Positions 51,840-59,009 of a DNA stretch of 64,000 nucleotides are shown here, piece after piece. Position 1 is the stretch's first letter, and each line of letters opens with the position of its first letter. A program made the position numbers and the translations under genes. The DNA lies in NCBI RefSeq assembly GCF_002879885.1, contig NZ_PNYA01000004.1:124001-188000 (forward strand), read 5' to 3'. The DNA is from Trinickia dabaoshanensis. GTDB taxonomy: Bacteria > Pseudomonadota > Gammaproteobacteria > Burkholderiales > Burkholderiaceae. The notes beneath the pieces were generated by a model. The model worked only from the letters and a program-made list of their open reading frames with translations, did no database searches and had not been told where the DNA came from.

Positions 51840-53444
51840 CTAACCGCCCGCGCTGCCGCTGCTGCTCGCCCCAGCCGCTGCCGCCTCCTCGAGCAACTCC
51901 GCTATCCGCACGATCTGCATCATTTGCCGCGAAATCGATTCATGGTCTCCATCGAGAAGCCGGATGGGCGCGGTGTCGCTTCTGCCGTCATCGAAGAAGC
52001 CGACGTCGTCGTCGACGGATTCGAGGATCTCCTGCGCGATGCCCTTCGCCTTCGGCAAGTCCCGGTTCAACGCCGCCGCGCGAGCTTCGTCGATTCGACC
52101 GATGTAGCTGCGTGCCCTCGCTTTCTGCTCGGGGGTGGCTTCCTTGGCGGTGCCCAACGCAGCGCACCTCTGATCCAGTTCTTTCAGTGCGCCGATGACG
52201 CCGCGCCGGGGTTCCTCCGCGCGCAGCAGATCGAGCAACTGCCGATAGCGCGGCATCACGCGGACCATCCCCTCGAGAATGCCGAATGCATTATGCCGAT
52301 GAGCGTCGGCCGCGCGCAAATCGAAGTCATCTCGGCCGCGGGCGGCATGCAATACACCCGTCAACGTCGAGTTCAACCATTGGACGTGCAGGTCTACGAT
52401 AACGGGGTGAGCCAACGCCCCTGCCTGCGGCTCGAGCCGAACGATATGCGTCAGCGGCGTTCGTCCATTCGGGTGGCGAGCCTGCGGATCGACCCGCGGG
52501 TTCGCGACGAGCTCATTGAGCATCGATTCCCAATGCGATGATCGCCCGTGGTAGTTCACGGCGTCCGCCCACTTTTCGAGTACCTGCCACAACGGCGTTC
52601 TTCCCTTGGCATCGAGCCTATTCGGATCCGCATTGGGATGCAGCGCGATCGCTTTCACGATCGAGGGGCTGGCTCGTTCGATGGCGAGCTGCATTGGGGT
52701 TCGCTCGCCGCCGGGGGCAAGATCGGGCAACGCGTCGTCGCGCTCGAGGATGGCGAGGGCCACCTGTTCCGCCCCGCGCGCTCGCTTGCCGTTCATGTTC
52801 CTCAGCGCAAGATTGAGGGGCGTCAGGCCGTGCAGGTCAGGCAGGTTGACGTCGACGAGAGGCGCCTTGACGCCGGACACCGGCGCGGCGTGAAGGCCCA
52901 AGAACAGCTTCGCGATCCCGTCGTCGCCCTGTAGGGCGGCATGCGCGAGCGCCGTGCGTCCTTGCGCGTCGGGCAGATTGACGATGTCGCGAAAGTGGGT
53001 ATCGTCATCCGTACCGGGTTGCGCAGCCAACGCCTGCGACAAGCCGGCTACTTGCAAGATGACGTGTACAGCGTCTCGATTGCCGGTGGATACAGCGTGA
53101 GTCAACAACGTATGTCCCGCGGCCGTGCGTTCCTTCAGCAACCGCGGCAGCATGCTCAACAGTTGCCGCAGGCGCGGCGCGTTCCCCTTATCGATGGCAG
53201 CGACGACTTCCTTGACGGCCGAGTCGTGAGCAGTCGCCCGGGCGCTCGTCATTTCCGCGATCGCCACGCGGGGTCTTGGCGCACCGGGCGACGTAGTCCC
53301 TCTGGCCGCGAGAGGCAACGCTTGCGCTCCTCTGGAAGGTTGATCCGCCGATGACGCGGGCGAAGGCTCGAGCGGTCGCGCTTCGGGCGGCAAAGCCGGG
53401 TTCGATACCGGAGTTTCCGGGCGGGTGGGGGCGATGGGTCTCAT
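51840..53444 (-). CDS. Ankyrin-repeat candidate T3SS effector
   Basis: 534 residues. Pro/Ala/Ser-rich N-terminus (1-75), then about six ankyrin repeats (residues about 85-350): TLLTHAVSTGNRDAVHVIL, DAQGRTALAHAALQGDDGIAKLFLG, LHGLTPLNLALRN, GERTPMQLAIERASPSIVKAIA, DAKGRTPLWQVLE, HPNGRTPLTHIV. The rest is a helical C-terminal part and a Gly/Ser tail. Ankyrin repeats bind host proteins; Ralstonia and Xanthomonas use ankyrin effectors. It lies 119 bp after the ShET2-like gene on the same strand and likely shares its PIP promoter. Start at 53444 (MRPIAPTRPE). Confidence 0.78.
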   Translation of the reverse strand: MRPIAPTRPETPVSNPALPPEARPLEPSPASSADQPSRGAQALPLAARGTTSPGAPRPRVAIAEMTSARATAHDSAVKEVVAAIDKGNAPRLRQLLSMLPRLLKERTAAGHTLLTHAVSTGNRDAVHVILQVAGLSQALAAQPGTDDDTHFRDIVNLPDAQGRTALAHAALQGDDGIAKLFLGLHAAPVSGVKAPLVDVNLPDLHGLTPLNLALRNMNGKRARGAEQVALAILERDDALPDLAPGGERTPMQLAIERASPSIVKAIALHPNADPNRLDAKGRTPLWQVLEKWADAVNYHGRSSHWESMLNELVANPRVDPQARHPNGRTPLTHIVRLEPQAGALAHPVIVDLHVQWLNSTLTGVLHAARGRDDFDLRAADAHRHNAFGILEGMVRVMPRYRQLLDLLRAEEPRRGVIGALKELDQRCAALGTAKEATPEQKARARSYIGRIDEARAAALNRDLPKAKGIAQEILESVDDDVGFFDDGRSDTAPIRLLDGDHESISRQMMQIVRIAELLEEAAAAGASSSGSAGG

Positions 53445-53563
53445 GATCGAAGGCGAATCCACGGGCGAAAGAATCGATACTCGAAGTTTGAGGCTGCGTC
53501 CCCGGCCTATGCGCGCCGCTCGGCGAAATCGCGTGGCCAACGTGGAAATAACGGGTGACTCGG

Positions 53564-55147
53564 CTACTCCAAGTTCGACATGCCGTCTTCGAGGTCCGCG
53601 AGCAACCGGCGCGCACTGTCGCTGTCCAGATCGCCGCCACGTTCGAGGTCCTTGACCGCATCTTCGAAATCGAAATGCCCGAAAGCCGGACGCATGCTCT
53701 GTAGATAGGCGGCCCGCCGATCGCGCGGCTGCGCCTTGGCGGCCTCGACGAGCGCAGTGTGCGCCGGCATGCCCATTGCCCCGAGATACTTCCGATTGAT
53801 CGCGTGCGAGAGATCCTTGTCCGCCAGGTAGACGTTGACCGATCGATGGCCCCCGGGCGTGTATAGCGGTTCGCTCGGCTGCTTCAGAAATGCGTCGTTC
53901 GGTATCTCGGCGACACTCGTCACCGGGCCGCCGGTTCTGAATTCCCGATCGGCCCCGTAGTAGTACGCCCGCGTGTCGGCGTCCCGGATGAAATCCTTCA
54001 TGCCGAGCGAGGCGAATTTCGTGTAATCCGTCTCCTTTACGCGAACATGCTCCGACATGCTATTCGGGTCGAAAAAACCAACCACGTATTCCATGGCGTT
54101 CGCGCCCGGCGGTCGACCTTTTACTCGCTTTGCCGAAAGAAACATCGCCATGGCGTGCTTGTTCGTCTCCAACAAAAGGCTCACCCGCCCAGGCTTCGGC
54201 ATTCGCGCGAATCTATCCGCGATCAATTCGCCCCACTTCTCATGGCTCAGCAGAGCGTTCTCGGTGCTGCATTGCTTGATCTCGTGGTACCTCGTTTCGA
54301 TCGATGCGTCGATGTGCCGGCTCATTCTGGAGCGGGTGCCCATCAAACCGTGACGGACATCCGCCCGTCGCACGGGTCTCGTCGGCACATCCCGATGCGC
54401 GTTCTCGGCGTCGGATCTTTCCGCGTCCAGGAGCTGTCGGAGCGTCCTTCCCATCGCCGGCACGCCATGCTCTTTCCGCGCGTCGAATCGCTGCGCGTCC
54501 AAGATCTCTCGAACCGCGATATGCCGGCACCAGATCAATTCGCCACGACGGCCCGGGAACGCAACCTCCCCGTTGAGGCTATCGGAACTTCGCGTCTTAC
54601 CCCTGGATAGGTAGACTTGGCCGGTAGCCGTGCTCGTGCCGACCGTCTCGCCCGCGACGACATGCTTGACCAGCGTTTTTTTGCTTGCGTTCGTTCGGTT
54701 CTCCACCTGGGTCGCCGGCGGCACCTTGACCTTCGCCAGCTTCGGCGCGCGCAACGTCAGCTTTTCTCCCGCGAATCCGCTCGCGTCGACGCTTTTCAGC
54801 TTTGGCAGGTCCGCCATCCAATGCGGGGCCGAGGTCGTTCCTTCCGGAAGCCGCACGGTCTTCACCTTGGCGAGAAAGCGAGCGCTTCGCGGAGCGCGGT
54901 CCTGTATCGCCGCGGGGTCGTGGCCGCGTAGATCCAACGAGGGGCCGCGCAGCCACTCCACGCCTTTGGAGACGGCCTTCGCAACAGGGGCACGCCCTAG
55001 TTGCTTGAGACCTTGTATGAAGCCGCCCTGCGCGCTGCCCGCATCGGCCGTGCTACGCGCGCCTCGCGCCTCGGCCGGGGGTGTTGCGGCTGTCGAGCCT
55101 GAATCGGCATTGGCTGGACGAGCGGTGGAGGTCAACCGCAATGGCAT
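53564..55147 (-). CDS. Candidate T3SS effector, ShET2/OspD-like cysteine protease
   Basis: 527 residues. Disordered N-terminus (1-40), a short leucine-rich stretch (about 94-142, VKTVRLPEGTT, LPKLKSVDASGFAGEKLTL, APKLAKVKV), then a domain with GELIWCRHIAV (Cys207), LLLETNKHAMAMFLSAK (His331) and YVVGFFDPNSMSEHVRV (Asp360). That C-H-D order with H-A-M-A and F-x-D-P-N motifs is what I associate with the ShET2/OspD family of T3SS cysteine-protease effectors from enteric and plant-associated bacteria. ATG 55147 (MPLRLTST) has AAGGAG nine bases upstream. A perfect PIP box is 96 nt upstream; the ankyrin gene follows. Confidence 0.65.
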   Translation of the reverse strand: MPLRLTSTARPANADSGSTAATPPAEARGARSTADAGSAQGGFIQGLKQLGRAPVAKAVSKGVEWLRGPSLDLRGHDPAAIQDRAPRSARFLAKVKTVRLPEGTTSAPHWMADLPKLKSVDASGFAGEKLTLRAPKLAKVKVPPATQVENRTNASKKTLVKHVVAGETVGTSTATGQVYLSRGKTRSSDSLNGEVAFPGRRGELIWCRHIAVREILDAQRFDARKEHGVPAMGRTLRQLLDAERSDAENAHRDVPTRPVRRADVRHGLMGTRSRMSRHIDASIETRYHEIKQCSTENALLSHEKWGELIADRFARMPKPGRVSLLLETNKHAMAMFLSAKRVKGRPPGANAMEYVVGFFDPNSMSEHVRVKETDYTKFASLGMKDFIRDADTRAYYYGADREFRTGGPVTSVAEIPNDAFLKQPSEPLYTPGGHRSVNVYLADKDLSHAINRKYLGAMGMPAHTALVEAAKAQPRDRRAAYLQSMRPAFGHFDFEDAVKDLERGGDLDSDSARRLLADLEDGMSNLE

Positions 55148-55551
55148 GAGGGAATCGCTCCTTGCGCGGGCTGTGTTCGGCCCCCAATCGGGCACAACGG
55201 GTCGCAGGGTATCAACCGGGGCGGCGGCCGCTGCCTTGACGGCGCGAAACCAGTGGGCGGACAGCGAAACGACTCATCGTTCACTCCCCGTGCGAGCCGA
55301 CGACGAGCACCGCACGCGGGCGCGGCGGGTCGTTCGTTCACCTCGCCGCGCCCCCGCATTGTCATACTATTGACATACATTTCGATTAAACTCCTGCGTC
55401 CGGTCGCCGTCTGCCCCCTCCATTTCCCTGATTGATAGGACTTTTTCCGTCCCGTACTCTGCGTGGGTATCGGAGCTTCCGACCGCCTCATCCGCCGCGG
55501 CGTCGACGTTAAACGGAAGGAAGCCGGATAAAGCACGCACGGAGTTGCCGT
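55148..55551. other. Divergent intergenic region of effector and sigma-factor genes
   Basis: 404 bp. Holds the PIP box at 55244-55268 (minus). TGTCA-N6-TGACA (55360-55375) is an inverted repeat overlapping a TTGACA word. No supported gene and no convincing Fur box. Confidence 0.5.
55244..55268 (-). promoter_or_regulatory. PIP/hrpII box for the ShET2-like/ankyrin effector operon
   Basis: On the minus strand TTCGC (55268-55264) and TTCGC (55248-55244) are 15 bases apart, 96 nt before 55147. Confidence 0.85.
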
Positions 55552-56064
55552 ATGCCCAACGCCATTGCCAGCCGCAATCTCGCGCCGATCGAATCGATCT
55601 TCCGCAATGAATACCGGTGGCTGATCAACCGCCTGCGGTCGAAGCTCGGCTGTGCGTTTACCGCCGAAGACATCGCCTCCGAGACCTTCGTCCAGTGGAT
55701 CGAACTGCCCGATCGGGCAGGTGTGCGTGAACCGCGCGCAATGCTGACGACGATCGCGCATCGGCTCGTCTATGATTTCTGGCGTCGGCGTGACCTCGAA
55801 CGTGCCTATTTGGCCGCTCTCGCCGCACGGCCTGAAGGCGTGGCGCCTTCGGAAGAGGAACGGGCCATCGTCATCGAGATCCTTCATGCAGTCGATCGCA
55901 CCTTGTCGGGCCTTTCCGCAAAGGCCCGCAACGCGTTCATCTACAGTCAGTTCCACGATATGACGCACGCCGAAATCGCCGAGCGGCTCGGCGTGTCGAA
56001 ACGGACCGTGCGCGACTATCTCGCCCAAGCGATACACGCTTGTTGTCGGGCTTCACTCCAGTAA
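55552..56064 (+). CDS. ECF sigma factor, FecI/PrhI type
   Basis: 170 residues. Region 2 (FRNEYRWLINRLRSKLGCAFTAEDIASETFVQWIE) and region 4 (FHDMTHAEIAERLGVSKRTVRDYLAQAI) of an extracytoplasmic-function sigma factor. Directly followed by a fecR gene 8 bp on and, further down, by a TonB-dependent receptor with an STN domain: a cell-surface signalling trio. In Ralstonia the PrhI/PrhR/PrhA trio senses plant contact and feeds the hrp cascade; elsewhere FecI types control iron uptake. The sequence alone does not decide between them. Confidence 0.9.
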   Translation: MPNAIASRNLAPIESIFRNEYRWLINRLRSKLGCAFTAEDIASETFVQWIELPDRAGVREPRAMLTTIAHRLVYDFWRRRDLERAYLAALAARPEGVAPSEEERAIVIEILHAVDRTLSGLSAKARNAFIYSQFHDMTHAEIAERLGVSKRTVRDYLAQAIHACCRASLQ

Positions 56065-56072
56065 TCGACGAT

Positions 56073-57050
56073 ATGTCCCGAGCCACGGCATTAAGCACAG
56101 CCGCCAACGAGACCGAGCAAGCCATCAGCGCCGCGATTCGCTGGATGGTGCTGCTGCGTTCGGGCGACGCCACGGAACGCGATCGTCAGCACTTCGAGGC
56201 ATGGCGCAAGGCCGATCCCGCTCATGCGAAGGCGCTGGCCCACGTGGAGGCATCGCTCGGTGCCCTGCTACCGCCCAGTGCGGCCGGCGTACCGCGCCGC
56301 GCCGCCGGCGACGCGCTGCTTGCGGCGCCCTCGCGCCGCAAGCTCGTGCGCGGCGTGCTTTCGTTCGGGGCGATTGCGGTCGGCACCGGCGCGCTCGTCG
56401 ATCGGCTGACGCCGATCGGCCAGTGGAGAGCGGATCTGCACACGAACACCGGCGAGCGCAAGGAGACGGTGCTGGCCGATGGTTCCACCGTCACGCTGGG
56501 CGCGCGCAGCGCGGTCGACCTCGCCTATCGCACCGAGGCACGCGGGCTGGTGTTGCGCACCGGGGCGGCGTTCGTCAGAGTGACGGATCGCGACGCCCGT
56601 CCGTTCGTGGTTCGCAACGGCAACCGGCGCGTGCGCGCGCATGCGGGCTCATTCTCGGCGCGCACGGAAGGGCAATGGCTGCACGTCGCCGCGCTCGACG
56701 CACCGCTGCAAATCTCCGTGGCCGGCGGCGATGCCATGACGCTTGCGCCGGGCCGTACTGCGCGGGCCGGCTTGCAGCGGATCGAGCCTCTGCGCGAAAG
56801 CGCGGCCTTCGAAACCTCGTGGGCTTCGGGCCAGTTGCAAGTCGACGAAATGCCGCTCGGCGCCGTCATAGAGCGCCTGCGTCCCTATTTCCCAGGGGTG
56901 ATCCGTGTGGCAGACGATGCGGCATCGCTCCCCGTCACGGGTGTGCTCCCGCTCGATCAGCCGGTGCGCGCGCTCGATGCGCTTGCCCATACTTTGCCCC
57001 TTCAGATCAGCCGCTACGCGGGATATCTCGTGCTAGTCGAGCGCGCCTGA
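56073..57050 (+). CDS. FecR/PrhR-type sigma-factor regulator
   Basis: 325 residues. N-terminal cytosolic helical domain (about 15-60, AISAAIRWMVLLRSGDATERDRQHFEAW), one membrane helix (about 100-118, GVLSFGAIAVGTGALVDRL), FecR periplasmic domain (GERKETVLADGSTVTLGARSAVDLAY and GAAFVRVTDRDARPFVVR), and an STN-interacting C-terminal part (LPLGAVIERLRPYFPGVIRV). It relays ligand binding from the receptor to the sigma factor. A pair of Arg and Lys just before the membrane helix (PSRRKLVRG) also looks Tat-like, as often seen in FecR proteins. ATG 56073 starts 8 bp after the sigma gene. Confidence 0.9.
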   Translation: MSRATALSTAANETEQAISAAIRWMVLLRSGDATERDRQHFEAWRKADPAHAKALAHVEASLGALLPPSAAGVPRRAAGDALLAAPSRRKLVRGVLSFGAIAVGTGALVDRLTPIGQWRADLHTNTGERKETVLADGSTVTLGARSAVDLAYRTEARGLVLRTGAAFVRVTDRDARPFVVRNGNRRVRAHAGSFSARTEGQWLHVAALDAPLQISVAGGDAMTLAPGRTARAGLQRIEPLRESAAFETSWASGQLQVDEMPLGAVIERLRPYFPGVIRVADDAASLPVTGVLPLDQPVRALDALAHTLPLQISRYAGYLVLVERA

Positions 57051-57202
57051 ATTCCGTTGTACTCGTTGCACCAGCCAAAAAATAGCCGGCCGTGGGAAAA
57101 AAATTCGCCGGAATTACGTCACTTTCGCCCGCTCGTCGCACATACCGTTTGAAAGCGCGAATGCTGGGTCGCAAACGCGCGCCAACGAAGCGAACGAGAG
57201 AG

Positions 57203-57979
57203 ATGACGAGTAAGGTCCGCCCCTTAGCGATGCAGCGTCCTCCGGCCGAGCCCAGCGCGAACGCGCGGGCGGCCGGCGTCGTGCTATTCGTCGTCTTGGC
57301 GCATCTCGCGCTGTTTGCCGCCCACATGCGCGCCGCGCGCTCGGGCGTATCGGGTCTGCGCGAAGCTCATGCCGTCGCGCCGTCCGGGCCGCTCGAAGTC
57401 ACTTTGCTCGCCGCACCGTCGCCGGTCGAACGGCCGTCGCCGGCCGGTCCCCCATCCCATGCATCGATCAATCCGCGCGAATCGTCCTCCCAACCTCGTG
57501 CGATTTCGCGCAAGCCGGCGCCGACCGAGGCCATTGCGGCGCCGGCACACACAGTTGCGCCGCGAAAAATGGTGGTAGCCGAACCGGCTGCCTCGACGGC
57601 CGGCGCCGCGAGCACGCCGAGCGCAGCGGCGTCGGCGGCCAGCACGGCCAAAGCGCCAACCTCGGCGGAAGCGGCGAGGTTCAGTGCCCGGCCCGCGACG
57701 AAGCGATCCGATGAGGTGGTCTGCCGGATTCCGGCGCCGTCGTATCCGGCCCGAGCGCGCCGGCTCGAGGAGGAAGGCACGGTCACGGTGCGCATGACAC
57801 TCGATACCGACGGACGCCCGACGGCCGCGAGCATCGAGCAAGGCACCGGCTTTGCCGAGCTCGATGCGGCCGCGCTCGACGCAGTACGCGGTGCCGCCTG
57901 CGAGCCATACATCGAGCGGGGGGAGGCCGTGCCGGTGAGCGTCGTCCAGTCGATCGATTTCAAGCTCACGCAGCCATAA
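57203..57979 (+). CDS. TonB-like energy transducer
   Basis: 258 residues. Short basic N-terminus, one membrane anchor (about 23-41, GVVLFVVLAHLALFAAHM), a long Pro/Ala/Ser periplasmic spacer, and a TonB C-terminal domain (about 180-258) with SYPARARRLEEEGTVTVRMTLDTDGRP, then FAELDAAALDAVRGAACEPY. Lacks the S-H-L-S motif wording but has an His in the anchor (A-H-L-A). Start 57203 has GAGAG upstream; ATG 57161 is an alternative. Probably serves the receptor encoded at 59010. Confidence 0.85.
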   Translation: MTSKVRPLAMQRPPAEPSANARAAGVVLFVVLAHLALFAAHMRAARSGVSGLREAHAVAPSGPLEVTLLAAPSPVERPSPAGPPSHASINPRESSSQPRAISRKPAPTEAIAAPAHTVAPRKMVVAEPAASTAGAASTPSAAASAASTAKAPTSAEAARFSARPATKRSDEVVCRIPAPSYPARARRLEEEGTVTVRMTLDTDGRPTAASIEQGTGFAELDAAALDAVRGAACEPYIERGEAVPVSVVQSIDFKLTQP

Positions 57980-58032
57980 GGGCGGATAAGGGCGGACACA
58001 GTTTTCAAGCCAATTGCACCGAAGGGATCATC

Positions 58033-58806
58033 GTGAATTTCGTCATCCTTACCAAAGACGCCGGCTTGGCGCGACGCATCGAAGAAAGTCTCGTGCTGTG
58101 CCGCGCAAGCGGCGAAGCATTTGCCGACGAAATCGATATGCTGCGCACGTTGCGCCGCAAGGTCTACGATCTGACTGTGATCGACGCGCGCGCCACCGAT
58201 GCGGCCTCGAGCGCGGTCGTCACTTGGCGCCAGTGCCATTCGAGGCAGGACACGCCGTTGCTCGTGGTCGGCTCGTTCGCCGATCCGGCCACGCTCTTTC
58301 AATGGTACGAGGCGGGCGCAACCGACATCCTCTCGCTGCAGTTCAATGCGAACGAATTCTATGTTCGCGCGACGCGTGCGGTACTGGGCAACGCGCGCCC
58401 CGTGGACCGCGACCCGCCTACGCTGTGCGTCGGACCCTATACGCTCCATAAGGCGTACTGCGTCGTCGAGCTTCGCGGCAAGGAGATCCAACTGACGCCG
58501 CGCGAGTTCGCCACCGCCTGGCTCTTCTTCAGCAACGCCGGTGTCAGCCTGACGCGAGCGATGGTGGCGAAATCGATCTGGGGCAGCGAGACCGAGTGCG
58601 TCGATCGCACCATCGCGCAGCACATCTATAAGCTGCGTACGAAACTCGCGCTCGGGGCCGAGCATGGCGTCACGTTGCGCACCGTCTATTCGGTCGGCTA
58701 CCGGCTCGAAGTCTCGTCGAGCCGGGAACTCGCTCATGCACGCTTCGAGCGCGCTTGCGCGCGCGCGCCGTTCGTGTCGACGGCGGCACACGCCGTACTC
58801 GTTTGA
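58033..58806 (+). CDS. OmpR-family response regulator, HrpG-like paralogue
   Basis: 257 residues from GTG (GAAGGGA at 58021-58027). Receiver domain about 1-120 with LTVIDARATD carrying the likely phospho-acceptor, then a winged helix with LTPREFATAWLFFSNAG and TIAQHIYKLRTKLALG, closely like the partial gene at the left edge of the window. The usual paired acidic residues at the receiver N-terminus are replaced (NFVILTKDAG), so phosphorylation may be atypical, as proposed for HrpG-type proteins. It sits in the same run as the sigma factor, FecR and TonB genes and before the receptor gene. That placement suggests it passes a surface signal to gene expression. Confidence 0.8.
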   Translation: MNFVILTKDAGLARRIEESLVLCRASGEAFADEIDMLRTLRRKVYDLTVIDARATDAASSAVVTWRQCHSRQDTPLLVVGSFADPATLFQWYEAGATDILSLQFNANEFYVRATRAVLGNARPVDRDPPTLCVGPYTLHKAYCVVELRGKEIQLTPREFATAWLFFSNAGVSLTRAMVAKSIWGSETECVDRTIAQHIYKLRTKLALGAEHGVTLRTVYSVGYRLEVSSSRELAHARFERACARAPFVSTAAHAVLV

Positions 58807-58816
58807 AGCCACGCGC

Positions 58817-58854
58817 GTCAGAAAACCCTGACGCGACAATCAGCGCCTTCTGAC
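58817..58854 (+). promoter_or_regulatory. Tandem palindromes before the receptor gene
   Basis: GTCAG-N6-CTGAC (58817-58832) and TCAG-N6-CTGAC (58840-58854) repeat with a 22-bp period, about two helical turns, between the regulator stop and the receptor gene. A candidate paired operator, perhaps for the regulator just upstream; alternatively two weak hairpins. Confidence 0.45.
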
Positions 58855-59009
58855 ACCCGCGAACCTCAATAAATCGCTATTTTGGCCGTTCATCCGAAAC
58901 CGGCGCGCAGACATCGAGCGCGTTTTTTTCCGAACAGTAACGGCGCTCGGATTTGCATCGCTCTAACGTAAGCGGTCGAGTCGACAGTGCTTTAGTCGAG
59001 ATCAATGCA

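Noticed and set aside
55360..55400. TTGACA at 55370-55375 as a sigma-70 promoter for the sigma-factor gene
   Set aside because: No acceptable -10 element at 16-18 bp; the nearest AT-rich hexamer is only 11 bp away.
55148..55551. Fur box before the sigma-factor gene
   Set aside because: No stretch near the GATAATGATAATCATTATC-type consensus was seen; iron control cannot be claimed from the sequence.
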